From Hoeflea sp038900095 (GTDB lineage: Bacteria; Pseudomonadota; Alphaproteobacteria; Rhizobiales; Rhizobiaceae): a stretch of 64,000 nt of DNA. Location of the stretch: contig NZ_JBBMQQ010000002.1 in NCBI RefSeq assembly GCF_038900095.1, forward strand, positions 186,001 to 250,000. The letters are read 5' to 3'. This document shows, piece by piece, positions 26,793-35,549 of this stretch. Numbering within the stretch: the first letter of the stretch is position 1; each line of letters opens with the position of its first letter. The position numbers and the translations under genes were made by a program. The notes under the pieces were generated by a model. That model made no database searches. It saw nothing but the letters and a program-made list of their open reading frames with translations, and was not told the origin of the DNA.

Positions 26793-26807
26793 TTAATGCA
26801 GAGTTAA
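26793..26807. promoter_or_regulatory. Candidate CtrA binding site
   Basis: TTAA at 26793-26796 and TTAA at 26804-26807 are separated by exactly seven bases, the full TTAA-N7-TTAA consensus of the alphaproteobacterial cell-cycle regulator CtrA. It lies in the 201-base divergent region between ftsE (minus) and a membrane protein gene (plus). Occupancy is inferred. Confidence 0.55.
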
Positions 26808-26929
26808 TACACCCGCCCAAACAGCTGGTATACGCGGCTTGTTCGCCAAGCGTTAATCATTTCCATTTACGGATCGGTAAGAGATGTTTCAATGCCTTCT
26901 GCATCGCAGGGGTGGAAAAGGGGTGCCTC

Positions 26930-27544
26930 ATGGGCGGTACAAGCCGTGTGACACATGCGATCGACCCGGGAGCCGGCGACCTGCTGATGCCGGGCCGGGG
27001 CCGAAAGCTGGACGCAGCCCGCAGACGCGACGTCGAGGATGCCTGCTTTGAGCCTGTCAGCGCTCCGCGCGATGTGTTTTCGGCGCGTCCGCGGGACAAT
27101 GCCGCCAATGGTGTTTTCAAGTCGCGGATCATGCAGCCCGAGGCTGATGGCCCGATCCCGCGTGATTTCGCCGGCAAAACCATGGTGCAGGGCAAGCGGC
27201 TGGGCGTTTTCGCCGGAAGCAAAAACGGGGCAGCCCCGCGTGGATTGATCTCGCCGCTGGCAGCCCTTGCACTTGCGGTGTGTGCAAGTGCCGCAGCCTT
27301 CTGGATGGCCGGTGGCCATGCGCTGGTCCTGCCGTCCGGCAGCGACCAGTCCGCCTCAAGGGTCAGCGCGCCGGTGGTCTCGGTTGGCAAACCTGCCGCT
27401 TCATCTCCCGATCCGGTGGTGACGTCCTCCATACCGGCTGCGAAGGCCAGGACCACAGAAGCTGGCTTCACCGCTCCGATGCCGCGTCCGGCCCGGATCG
27501 AACGCGCGGGATCAATCCTGATGATCCGCCCGGCGGGTGATTGA
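26930..27544 (+). CDS. Hypothetical protein with one central membrane helix
   Basis: 204 residues. I do not recognise the family. The first 100 residues are charged and lack obvious secondary-structure repeats. A single hydrophobic helix follows (about residues 104-125, PLAALALAVCASAAAFWMAGG), then a Pro/Ser/Ala-rich tail ending MPRPARIERAGSILMIRPAG. With no signal peptide, the N-terminus is probably cytoplasmic and the tail periplasmic. AAGGGG sits seven bases before the ATG. It is divergent from ftsE across a CtrA-like site, which suggests cell-cycle or division-linked expression. The open frame extends far upstream, but only antisense to ftsE/ftsX. Confidence 0.7.
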   Translation: MGGTSRVTHAIDPGAGDLLMPGRGRKLDAARRRDVEDACFEPVSAPRDVFSARPRDNAANGVFKSRIMQPEADGPIPRDFAGKTMVQGKRLGVFAGSKNGAAPRGLISPLAALALAVCASAAAFWMAGGHALVLPSGSDQSASRVSAPVVSVGKPAASSPDPVVTSSIPAAKARTTEAGFTAPMPRPARIERAGSILMIRPAGD

Positions 27545-27711
27545 GACGCTCCGGACCGAAGTGAAATCCCGGAAACCTGCTGCTTTGCGCCTGCCCCGGT
27601 CGAAACGGCTTGGGCCTGCAGGAGGCAAAACGGGATCAAATTGCTTTCAATTGACCGCGAAGGGCTCTAGGAGTGGGCTGAATTGTTGAGCCAACGTCCT
27701 GGAGAGCGCGA

Positions 27712-28254
27712 ATGCCGGTTGTGCGCGGAAAAATCATCGAACCCCTGTTTACGCCGGATGTGATTGCGAAGCGCAATCGCGAGATGGCAAAAGAGATTGC
27801 CGCCAGTCCGAAGAAGGATCTTCTGGTCATCTCGATCCTCAAGGGCTCGTTCATTTTTGCGGCCGACCTTATCCGGGCGCTGCATGATGCCGGGCTTGAA
27901 CCTGAAGTCGAGTTCATCACCCTGTCGAGCTATGGCCGCGGCACCACCAGCCAGGGCGTCAAGATCATCAAGGATATCGATAGCGATGTGCGTGGACGCG
28001 ATGTGCTGCTGATCGATGACATTCTCGAATCCGGCCGGACGCTGAGATTTGCCCGCGACCTGATGTACGAGCGCGGCGCCAACGACGTCGATATCGCGGT
28101 GCTGCTCGACAAGCGGTCGCGCCGGGAAGGCAGTCTCGATGCCGACTATGTCGGGTTCGAATGCCCGGACTATTTTGTCGTCGGTTACGGCATGGACGTG
28201 GCCTATGCGTTCCGCGAGCTGCCGTTTGTCGGGGTGGTCAAGGGCGACGCCTGA
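27712..28254 (+). CDS. hpt: Hypoxanthine phosphoribosyltransferase
   Basis: 180 residues. The PRPP-binding motif is DVLLIDDILESGRT, with the flexible loop SYGRGTTSQG and the purine-contact region LLDKRSRR, then FECPDYFVVGYGMD. It salvages hypoxanthine and guanine to IMP and GMP. The length is normal. It is preceded by 167 bases without a gene and followed after 109 bases by cpdR. Confidence 0.95.
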   Translation: MPVVRGKIIEPLFTPDVIAKRNREMAKEIAASPKKDLLVISILKGSFIFAADLIRALHDAGLEPEVEFITLSSYGRGTTSQGVKIIKDIDSDVRGRDVLLIDDILESGRTLRFARDLMYERGANDVDIAVLLDKRSRREGSLDADYVGFECPDYFVVGYGMDVAYAFRELPFVGVVKGDA

Positions 28255-28363
28255 TTCCGGGCTTCCGGTTCACGGCATGCGCCCCGGCACGAAGAATGCT
28301 GCGGGCGTTCACCTTGCAGCAATATTTGCGCCCTAGGTTCCCATCACCAGCAGGGAGCACATG

Positions 28364-28732
28364 ATGGCAAGAATTCTGATCGCCGAAGACGAAGATTCTC
28401 TCAGGCGCTTTGTAGCGCGGGCGCTTGTCATGGACGGGCACGAGATCGTCGAAGCCGGCGATGGCGCCGAGGCGCTGGATCATCTGATGGACAGCAGTTT
28501 CGATCTGCTCCTGTCCGATATCCGGATGCCGGTGATGGATGGCATTGCGCTTGCGACTGCGTCGGCTGAACAGCGTCCCGGCATGCCGATCCTGCTGATG
28601 ACCGGCTATGCCGAGCAACGCGAGCGGGCCGAACCGCTGATGCGAATCGTGGTCGATGTGGTGCCCAAGCCCTTTACGCTGCCTGATATCCGCCAGGCAG
28701 TGGCGGATGCGCTGACGCAGCAGGCTGCCTGA
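28364..28732 (+). CDS. cpdR: CpdR-type single-domain response regulator
   Basis: 122 residues, receiver domain only. The acidic pocket is EDED near the N-terminus, the phosphoacceptor Asp is in LLLSDIRMP (about residue 52) and the conserved Lys in VVPKPF. In Caulobacter and Sinorhizobium, unphosphorylated CpdR recruits ClpXP to degrade cell-cycle substrates, and a C-terminal Ala-Ala makes CpdR itself degradable; this protein ends QQAA, which fits. Two adjacent ATGs (28361, 28364) follow AGGGAG; I chose the second. Confidence 0.9.
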   Translation: MARILIAEDEDSLRRFVARALVMDGHEIVEAGDGAEALDHLMDSSFDLLLSDIRMPVMDGIALATASAEQRPGMPILLMTGYAEQRERAEPLMRIVVDVVPKPFTLPDIRQAVADALTQQAA

Positions 28733-28748
28733 ACCTGGCCCACCCGTT

Positions 28749-31340
28749 TCATTGCAGGTCTAGCAAGCGTTCGAGATAGCGTTTCTCCAGATCCGGCGAC
28801 AGCTGGTCGCCCAGACGCTTGCGGATGGCATCAAGGATCTCGCGGGCGCGCTGGATATCAATCTCGTCAGGAACCTTGACCCGGCTGCCGAAATCCGGCC
28901 CGGTGGTGGCGCGCGGCCGGCCGAGGGGATCACGATCGTCAGCCGCACGGTTGCCGTTGCGGTCCGGCCCTTCGCCTTCGGCGTCGCCTTGCTGGTTGCC
29001 CATTGCCTGCATCATCTGGTTCATCATGTCTTCAGCGCCCTGCCTGAGCGCCTGCAAGGCCCGGCCCTGGTCACTGAGCGCCTGGCCGGTTTCCCCACCC
29101 TCGAGATTGCCTGCCGCATCGCCCATGGCTTCGCCGGCCTCGCCGAATCCTTCTGACGGCTGGATTCCCATGCCCTCGAGGTCGCTCTGCAATTGTCCCA
29201 GCGCATCGCGCAGCTGCTGCTGGCTGCGGCCCAGCGCTCCGAGCATCTCTTCAAGGGACTGGTCGCCCTGACCCTGCTGACCCTGGTCGTCGCCCTGGCC
29301 GGGATTCTGCTGGCCCTGCTGCTGGCGGTCACGGCCTTCGCCGGACTGGCTCTGGCGCTCGCGGTCGGCGCGCATGGTCTCGTCCATCAGCTGCTGCTGC
29401 TGGCGCATCAATTCACCGAGCTTGTCCATCTGCTGGCGCATCGGGCCGCCCTGCTGCTGTTGGCGCTGTTGCCGGCCGGCCTGCAGGTTGTTCATCATGC
29501 GCTGCAGTTCCTGCAGCATCTGCTGGGCTTGATCCCGGGCGCCGGAACGGGCGAGGTTCTCGATCTGGTCGAGCATGTTGTCGAGATCGCGCTGGCGCAG
29601 CATGTTTTCCGGCATGGCCTGCTGGTTCTGACCATCCTGGCTGCCCGGATTCTGCCGGGCCATTTCCCGCAGGTATTCCTGCATGGCCTCGCGTAGCTCA
29701 TCCATCAGCTGGGCGATCTCTTCGTCTGTGGCGCCGTTTTCCAGTGCTTCGGCGAGCGCATTCTGGGCTTCGCGCAGACGGCGTTCGGCGAGGGACAAAT
29801 TGCCGTCTTCCATCTGCAGGGCGACGCCCCACATGTAATCGATCGCCGCGCGCAGGTCGTCATCCGACCGGGCGTATTCGAGCCTGCCCCTGACCGATTC
29901 CAGCAGCAGGTAATGGGTGAGGTTGGGAATGGTTTCATCGGGCGCAATGGTCAGCGCGTCATGCAGATCGAACACCCGGCCAAGGTTGTTGGCGTCAAGC
30001 GCCAACACGCCGCGCTGTTCGACAATTGCTGCGGCCAGCGGTTCGGAGAAACGCCGCCCGGGAAGCACTGTCTCGAGAGTTTCGCTGCGGCCTTGCTGCC
30101 CGGCTCCGTCGGTGGCGACGAGGGTGATTCGGACCTTCTGTCCGGCTAGTGGATGCTCGGTGAGATCATGGCTGGCAACAGCACGGTTATCCGTGGACGA
30201 GCGCCGGGGCAGGGTCAGCCGGTACTTTGGCGGATCAAACAGCGGCCGGGCGTCGGGGCCGGGCTCGCTTGCAGGGACGATTTCGGCTTCTGCCGAGGCG
30301 ATGCCGTGATCGTCGGTCAGGGTGTAATCGAGTTCCAGCGCGCCATTCGCGGCACGGCGCGGGGGGGCGGCGAAGGCCGCAACCGGCGGCTCGTCGGGGA
30401 TCAGGCGAATGGAGAAAGCGGTCTCGGACCTGCCGGCAGTGATTTTCAGCTCGCCATCAATGTCGGGCGTGATGGTCCAGGTTGAGGCGCCGGTTGACGG
30501 TGCTAGGTTTGCCGATGCGGTGCCTGCCGGTTCTACCGGAACCAAGGTGGCTTCACTGGCGCCCCACAGCACTTCTGCATCCGTGGCGCTGCCGCCGACA
30601 CGAATGGTGATTTCACTGCCCTCGATGGCGCTGACGGCTTCGCCCACCGGACGCGACTGCCCGGTGAGGAAGACCGGCGCCTGATTGACGTAAGGCGGTG
30701 GCGTGATCCAGGCATCGATGCGGACATCCGGCAGCCCGCTGTCTGAATGGCTGACGAAGGCATCAGTCGGCTTGCCGGCGTTTCCGGAGAAGGAATAGCC
30801 GAAGGCAACAAACAACAGCAGGGCGACTGCGACGCGAATGCCCCAGGGGTCGCGCCGGGGCAGGCTGGATCGTGGAATGCCGGTTTCGAGCGTTCCGATC
30901 TTGCCGGCCATGCGGCGGCGATGTTCTTCCCACAAAGCGCGGGCGAAGGGATCGGTTGCGGAAATCGTGTCGTCCTGCGTTGCAATCGCTTGGTTGGCGA
31001 TCCGGTTTTCGGCTTCGAGGCGCTCGTCGATTTCGGTGCGGGTGGGCGGAGTGAAGCGGAGCAGGGGCCAGAGCGATGCGATGAAGCCAAGGCCGAACAG
31101 ACCAAGCAGCGTCAGGCGCACCCAATCCGGGACGATCCGGAAGATACCGAACCAGGAAAAACTGAAATACAGCGCGATTACCGCCAGAAGCGGGGCAGAC
31201 AGGGTGAGAAGGCGGCCGAGCGACAGGTTGAGCCGCATGCGCAGGCGGCCGAAGGAGACCAGGCGGCCAACATGATTGTCCGCCGCTTCGGTCTTGCGGC
31301 TTTCGGAATGCGTTTGCCTGCCGTCGGCTTTGCCTGCCAT
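28749..31340 (-). CDS. TIGR02302/DUF4175-type membrane protein with Gln-rich coiled-coil tail
   Basis: 863 residues from the ATG at 31340, which has AAGGAAAA upstream. Two N-terminal membrane helices (about residues 36-90) are followed by a large periplasmic Ig-like/beta region (about 190-440), and from about residue 500 a long alpha-helical stretch that turns very rich in Gln, Met, Gly and Asn (repeats such as RQQRQQQQ and GQGDQ). This architecture matches the alphaproteobacterial TIGR02302 family, function unknown. It sits between cpdR (convergent) and lysA, the order seen in other rhizobia. Confidence 0.85.
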   Translation of the reverse strand: MAGKADGRQTHSESRKTEAADNHVGRLVSFGRLRMRLNLSLGRLLTLSAPLLAVIALYFSFSWFGIFRIVPDWVRLTLLGLFGLGFIASLWPLLRFTPPTRTEIDERLEAENRIANQAIATQDDTISATDPFARALWEEHRRRMAGKIGTLETGIPRSSLPRRDPWGIRVAVALLLFVAFGYSFSGNAGKPTDAFVSHSDSGLPDVRIDAWITPPPYVNQAPVFLTGQSRPVGEAVSAIEGSEITIRVGGSATDAEVLWGASEATLVPVEPAGTASANLAPSTGASTWTITPDIDGELKITAGRSETAFSIRLIPDEPPVAAFAAPPRRAANGALELDYTLTDDHGIASAEAEIVPASEPGPDARPLFDPPKYRLTLPRRSSTDNRAVASHDLTEHPLAGQKVRITLVATDGAGQQGRSETLETVLPGRRFSEPLAAAIVEQRGVLALDANNLGRVFDLHDALTIAPDETIPNLTHYLLLESVRGRLEYARSDDDLRAAIDYMWGVALQMEDGNLSLAERRLREAQNALAEALENGATDEEIAQLMDELREAMQEYLREMARQNPGSQDGQNQQAMPENMLRQRDLDNMLDQIENLARSGARDQAQQMLQELQRMMNNLQAGRQQRQQQQGGPMRQQMDKLGELMRQQQQLMDETMRADRERQSQSGEGRDRQQQGQQNPGQGDDQGQQGQGDQSLEEMLGALGRSQQQLRDALGQLQSDLEGMGIQPSEGFGEAGEAMGDAAGNLEGGETGQALSDQGRALQALRQGAEDMMNQMMQAMGNQQGDAEGEGPDRNGNRAADDRDPLGRPRATTGPDFGSRVKVPDEIDIQRAREILDAIRKRLGDQLSPDLEKRYLERLLDLQ

Positions 31341-31443
31341 CTCATTTTCCTTCAGCGTCGGAGTTGAAGATAGCAGTCTTTGCGGCCAAGGCGAGGCCTG
31401 TGCCAAAAAAGTGAAGCGGGATTGTCGCCGTTAAGGAAAATAT

Positions 31444-31472
31444 CCTTTGCCCGGCAAACCGGCCAGCAAAGG
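31444..31472 (-). terminator. Candidate terminator of lysA
   Basis: A stem of CCTTTGC (31444-31450) with GCAAAGG (31466-31472) and an inner CCGG/CCGG pair, followed on the minus strand by ATATTTTCC. It lies just after the lysA stop. Confidence 0.5.
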
Positions 31473-31480
31473 CCGCAGGT

Positions 31481-32749
31481 TCAATCGAGCCAGCCGGGCA
31501 GCGAATCCATGCCGATCAGGTCGTCATAAGACGGGCGCGGACGGACAACGTGGAACTGGTTGCCATTAACCAGCACCTCCGGAATCAGCAGCCGGGTGTT
31601 GTAGGTGCCGGCCTGAACCGCACCATAGGCGCCTGCCGAGCCAACGGCGATCAGGTCCCCGGCCTTGAGTGCCGACATTTCGCGATCCTTGGCAAGGTAG
31701 TCGCCGCTTTCGCAAACCGGACCGACAATATCGGCGCGAATCCGCGGTGCGCTTGCCGCCGACAGCTTCACCGGGCGGACCTCGTGCCAGGCTTCGTAGA
31801 GCGTCGGCCGGATCAGATCGTTCATGGCGGCATCGACGATGACGAATGTCTTGTCGCCGCCGTCCTTGATGTAGATGACTTCGGAGACCAGCACGCCGGC
31901 ATTGGCGACAATCAGGCGTCCGGGCTCGAGGATCACCTTGCAGCCGAGGTCGCGCAGCCGCGCCTTGACCATATTGCCGTAGGCGTCCGGATCGGGCGGC
32001 GTTGCGTTGTCATCGCGGTAAGGCACGCCAAGACCGCCGCCGATGTCGAAATGGTCGATGGTGTGGCCATCGGCGCGCAGCTGGGTAATCAGTTCGACCA
32101 TCAGCTTGAGTGCATCGTCAAACGGCTGCAGATCGGTGATCTGGCTGCCGATATGCATGTCGATGCCGGTGACGCGGACACCCGGAAGGCTTGCGGCGTG
32201 GCGGTAGACCGCCGGTGCGCGCTGCCAGGAAATGCCGAACTTGTCTTCCTTCTTGCCGGTCGAAATCTTGGCATGGGTCTTGGCGTCGACGTCGGGATTG
32301 ATGCGGAAGGAGATTGGCGCGACCTTGCCCATGGCAAGTGCGCGGGCATTGAGCACCTCGAGTTCGGGTTCGGATTCGATGTTGAAGCAATAGATGTCGG
32401 CGGCGAGTGCCGCTTCCATCTCGCGCACGGTCTTGCCGACGCCGGAGAACATGATCTTCGAGGCGGGAATGCCTGCGGCCAGGGCGCGGCGCAGTTCGCC
32501 TTCAGAGACCACGTCAACGCCGGACCCAAGCTGGGCAAGGGTCTTGAGCACTGCCTGATTGGAATTGGCCTTCATGGCGTAACAGACCATCGAATCGATG
32601 TCGGAGAACGCGCCTGAAAACACCTTGTAGTGGCGGGTCAGCGTGGCGGTCGAGTAGCAATAGAACGGAGTGCCGACCTGGGCTGCGATGTCGGGCAGAC
32701 GGATGCCTTCGGCATGCAGAATGCCATCGCGATATTCAAAATGGTTCAC
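31481..32749 (-). CDS. lysA: Diaminopimelate decarboxylase
   Basis: 422 residues, PLP enzyme of the alanine-racemase fold (type III). It decarboxylates meso-DAP to lysine. The PLP lysine is in MVCYAMKANSN, the phosphate loop is FDIGGGLG, HIGSQI and the EPGRLIV segment follow, and the active-site Cys is in GPVCESGDYL. The start is GTG at 32749. It follows lptM with a 9-base gap, the same neighbourhood as LptM/dapF in enterobacteria. Confidence 0.96.
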   Translation of the reverse strand: MNHFEYRDGILHAEGIRLPDIAAQVGTPFYCYSTATLTRHYKVFSGAFSDIDSMVCYAMKANSNQAVLKTLAQLGSGVDVVSEGELRRALAAGIPASKIMFSGVGKTVREMEAALAADIYCFNIESEPELEVLNARALAMGKVAPISFRINPDVDAKTHAKISTGKKEDKFGISWQRAPAVYRHAASLPGVRVTGIDMHIGSQITDLQPFDDALKLMVELITQLRADGHTIDHFDIGGGLGVPYRDDNATPPDPDAYGNMVKARLRDLGCKVILEPGRLIVANAGVLVSEVIYIKDGGDKTFVIVDAAMNDLIRPTLYEAWHEVRPVKLSAASAPRIRADIVGPVCESGDYLAKDREMSALKAGDLIAVGSAGAYGAVQAGTYNTRLLIPEVLVNGNQFHVVRPRPSYDDLIGMDSLPGWLD

Positions 32750-32758
32750 TGGGTGCGC

Positions 32759-32956
32759 CTATTCGAGAAGACCATCGAGGATGAAATGCCGTTCCCTGAC
32801 TGCGGGAGCCGGGGTCTCTTCTGCCGTGGCAGACGAGCCAGCCGGGACAGGTGTGACATTGGGGCGTTCGAGTTCGCCCCTGCGGCCGCATCCGGTCAGG
32901 ACCGCGCTCAGCAGGGCCACTGCGCATATCGATTTGATCCACACGCCGGTCGTCAT
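32759..32956 (-). CDS. lptM: LptM-type small lipoprotein
   Basis: 65 residues. A signal peptide (WIKSICAVALLSAVLTGC) with an LTGC lipobox is followed by GRRGELERP, the short conserved segment of LptM (formerly YifL). In E. coli LptM assists maturation and disulfide formation of the LPS translocon LptDE at the outer membrane. Being directly ahead of lysA is typical. The rest is Pro/Ala-rich linker. Confidence 0.88.
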   Translation of the reverse strand: MTTGVWIKSICAVALLSAVLTGCGRRGELERPNVTPVPAGSSATAEETPAPAVRERHFILDGLLE

Positions 32957-33078
32957 TCGCTGTTCCTCACACTCGCCTGCGCCGTTTCCGGTGCGCGGGG
33001 CTTACATACATGGTTTTGGCATACAAGTTTTTGGCGCAAAGTGCACCCGGTTTGTCCGCACACATCAGGCCCCGTGCG

Positions 33079-34479
33079 CTAGACGCGTCCGCGCCACCAG
33101 GCAATCTGCTTGCGGACCTGGGAAGGCGCCGTGCCGCCAAAGCTCTGACGGCTGGCGACAGACGCATCGACCGTCAGCACGTCGAAGATGCCTTCGGTGA
33201 TTGCAGGATTGATGGTCTGCAGATCGGCGAGCGACAATTCTGCCAGTTCGCAGCCTTTTTCCTCGGCCATGGCAACCGCGCGGCCCGTGGCATGGTGGGC
33301 ATCGCGGAACGGCAGGCCTGCCTCGCGCACCAGCCAGTCGGCAAGGTCGGTCGCCGTCGAGTAACCCGATCCGGCAGCCTTGCGCATCTGGTCGCCGCGG
33401 ATTTCCATGTCGCTCATCATGCCGGTCATGGCTGCGATAGACAGCTCCAGGCTCTCGGCAGCGTCGAAGACCTGCTCCTTGTCTTCCTGCATGTCCTTGG
33501 AATAGGCCAGCGGAAGCCCCTTCATGATGGTCAGAAGGGCGATCAGCGAGCCGTTGATGCGGCCGGTCTTGGCGCGTACCAGTTCGGCGGCGTCGGGGTT
33601 TTTCTTCTGTGGCATGATCGATGAGCCGGTGGAGAAGGCATCGGAAAGCCGGACGAAGCCGAATTGCGGCGTCGACCAGATGACGATTTCCTCGGCCAGC
33701 CGCGACAGGTGAACCGCGCAAATGGAGGCAAGCGACAGGAATTCGAGCGCGAAATCGCGGTCGGACACGGTGTCGATCGAATTGCGGGTGGGTTCGCGGA
33801 AGCCAAGTGCCTTTGCCGTCATCTCGCGGTCGATGGGAAAGCCGGTGCCGGCAAGGGCTGCAGCACCGATCGGGCTTTCATCCATGTGCTCGATGGCGTG
33901 ACGCACGCGCTGGCGGTCGCGGCCGAACATCTCGACATAGGCCATGCAGTGATGGCCGAAGGTGACCGGCTGTGCGGACTGCAGGTGGGTGAAGCCCGGC
34001 ATCACGGTGTCGGCGTGCTGTTCGGCCTTGTCGAGAAAGGCCGTGATCAGCCGGGTCAGCGCAGCTTCGGTGCGGCCCAGTTCTTCCTTGACCCAGAGGC
34101 GGAAGTCGAGCGCGACCTGGTCGTTGCGCGAGCGGGCGGTGTGCAATCGTCCGGCCGTTGGTCCGATCAGTTCGGCCAGCCGCGATTCGATGTTCATGTG
34201 AATGTCTTCGAGCTGGCGCGAGAAAACGAACTTGCCGTCCTCGATTTCTGACAGGATCGTGTTCAGTCCGTGAGAAATCTTGTCGCGGTCTTCGCTCGAA
34301 ATTATGCCAGTCTTGGCAAGCATGGCCGCATGTGCGAGGGAACCACGAATGTCCTGGGCATAGAGCTTGCGGTCGAAATCGATACTGGCGTTGATTTCCT
34401 CCATGATGGCATCTGGTCCGGAGGCAAATCGGCCACCCCACATCTGGTTTGACGCCTGTTTGTCCTTATCTGTCGACAT
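33079..34479 (-). CDS. argH: Argininosuccinate lyase
   Basis: 466 residues, fumarase/aspartase superfamily. It splits argininosuccinate into arginine and fumarate. The signature loop GSSIMPQKKNPD contains the catalytic Ser, with HTARSRNDQVALDFR and PGFTHLQSAQPVTFGHH as the other conserved regions. The ATG at 34479 begins MSTDKDKQASNQMWGGRF, the family start. The gene is divergent from tlpA with only 21 bases between the start codons. Confidence 0.97.
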   Translation of the reverse strand: MSTDKDKQASNQMWGGRFASGPDAIMEEINASIDFDRKLYAQDIRGSLAHAAMLAKTGIISSEDRDKISHGLNTILSEIEDGKFVFSRQLEDIHMNIESRLAELIGPTAGRLHTARSRNDQVALDFRLWVKEELGRTEAALTRLITAFLDKAEQHADTVMPGFTHLQSAQPVTFGHHCMAYVEMFGRDRQRVRHAIEHMDESPIGAAALAGTGFPIDREMTAKALGFREPTRNSIDTVSDRDFALEFLSLASICAVHLSRLAEEIVIWSTPQFGFVRLSDAFSTGSSIMPQKKNPDAAELVRAKTGRINGSLIALLTIMKGLPLAYSKDMQEDKEQVFDAAESLELSIAAMTGMMSDMEIRGDQMRKAAGSGYSTATDLADWLVREAGLPFRDAHHATGRAVAMAEEKGCELAELSLADLQTINPAITEGIFDVLTVDASVASRQSFGGTAPSQVRKQIAWWRGRV

Positions 34480-34500
34480 GAGCCTGCCTTGGAGTTTGTC

Positions 34501-35175
34501 ATGAGCCAATCGCGCAAAAGCCTTTCCACCGGAGCCCTCGTTGCAATCGCAATTGCACTGGGCGCCGTTGTCGGGGCAGCCGGGATATACTGGAAAGCAT
34601 CGCCCTCTGGCAATGCGCCTGCCACCGAAAGTCTCGCGACGGCCGATAGTGCGGCGTGCAAGGCAGACCCGGAGATGCTGGCGAAGCTGAAGCCGCTGGC
34701 CAGGGGCGAGGTGGCCGCGATGGCCGTCCGGGACGAGCCGATCGCCCTTCCGGAGCTGGCTTTTGTCTCCGAACAAGGCGATGCACTGACGCTTGCCGAC
34801 TTTGCCGGTCAGGCCTTGCTGGTCAATCTCTGGGCAACATGGTGTGCTCCCTGCCGTGCGGAAATGCCGGCTCTGGCCGAATTGCAGTCCGAACTGGGCG
34901 ACGATGGCTTCAAGGTGCTGGCGATCAACATCGATACCGGCGACGTTGCGAAACCGAAGGGGTTTCTGGACGAGATCGGGGTCGCCAATCTGGGGCTTTA
35001 CCGCGATGCGTCCATGGGCGTGTTCAACACGCTGAAAAAGGAAGGTCTGGCCTTCGGGCTGCCGGTGACGCTGATGATCGGCAAGGACGGCTGCATGCTG
35101 GGGGCCATGAACGGCCCGGCGGAATGGGCCAGCAAGGACGCCAAGGCCCTTGTCTCTGCCCTAAAGGCGGTCTGA
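34501..35175 (+). CDS. tlpA: TlpA-family thiol:disulfide interchange protein
   Basis: 224 residues. The N-terminal helix (GALVAIAIALGAVVGAAGIYW) anchors a periplasmic thioredoxin domain with active site WATWCAPCRAEMP (CAPC). TlpA reduces copper-centre assembly factors or apocytochromes in cytochrome oxidase and c-type cytochrome biogenesis. About 50 residues between the anchor and domain carry an extra Cys (AACKADPEM), normal for the alphaproteobacterial TlpA branch. It is divergent from argH and ends in a terminator. Confidence 0.92.
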   Translation: MSQSRKSLSTGALVAIAIALGAVVGAAGIYWKASPSGNAPATESLATADSAACKADPEMLAKLKPLARGEVAAMAVRDEPIALPELAFVSEQGDALTLADFAGQALLVNLWATWCAPCRAEMPALAELQSELGDDGFKVLAINIDTGDVAKPKGFLDEIGVANLGLYRDASMGVFNTLKKEGLAFGLPVTLMIGKDGCMLGAMNGPAEWASKDAKALVSALKAV

Positions 35176-35183
35176 GAACAGAT

Positions 35184-35218
35184 AGGGCGCAGACGTCAAA
35201 TGCCGTCCGCGCCCTTTT
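35184..35218 (+). terminator. Rho-independent terminator of tlpA
   Basis: AGGGCGC (35184-35190) pairs with GCGCCCT (35209-35215), followed by TTT. It starts eight bases after the tlpA stop. Confidence 0.7.
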
Positions 35219-35251
35219 CGGAAGTCTTGGTTTTGGGTCGTTCTGTGCGTC

Positions 35252-35455
35252 TTAGTTGAAGGCGCAGCCGGATTTCACGCCGAGTTTCTTGAAGACCATG
35301 GCTGCGGGACAAAACCCGGTGAACGAGGACTGGATCAGGTTGAACCCGACGAAAACGGTCAACAGATGCCAGTAGGGCGATACGTAAACGCCAAGAGCCA
35401 CAGACACGAGAACCATGAATCCCGCGAACACCAATATTACACGATCAAGCGCCAT
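35252..35455 (-). CDS. DUF2892 (YgaP-like) membrane protein
   Basis: 67 residues with two membrane helices (RVILVFAGFMVLVSVALG and LLTVFVGFNLIQSSF) and a C-terminal Cys (GVKSGCAFN) besides the Cys in TGFCP. This is the DUF2892 domain that forms the membrane part of YgaP sulfurtransferases, here without the rhodanese domain. In agrobacteria and Xylella such genes belong to the BigR sulfide-detoxification regulon. An AT-rich inverted repeat over its promoter suits ArsR-type control. Confidence 0.85.
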   Translation of the reverse strand: MALDRVILVFAGFMVLVSVALGVYVSPYWHLLTVFVGFNLIQSSFTGFCPAAMVFKKLGVKSGCAFN

Positions 35456-35549
35456 TTCGATTTCCTTTACCCGGTTAGAGGCTTAGCCCATGCCACCAGT
35501 TGTCCGGCGGCTTCAATTTCGATTCACATATAGCGGCAAAACAATCAAT

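Noticed and set aside
25607..26929. Upstream part of a 645-residue frame running into the unknown membrane gene
   Set aside because: Antisense to ftsX and ftsE; only the part from the ATG at 26930, behind a good ribosome site, is retained.
31550..32617. 355-residue frame antisense to lysA
   Set aside because: Shadow of lysA; Val/Gly/Asp-rich with no motif.
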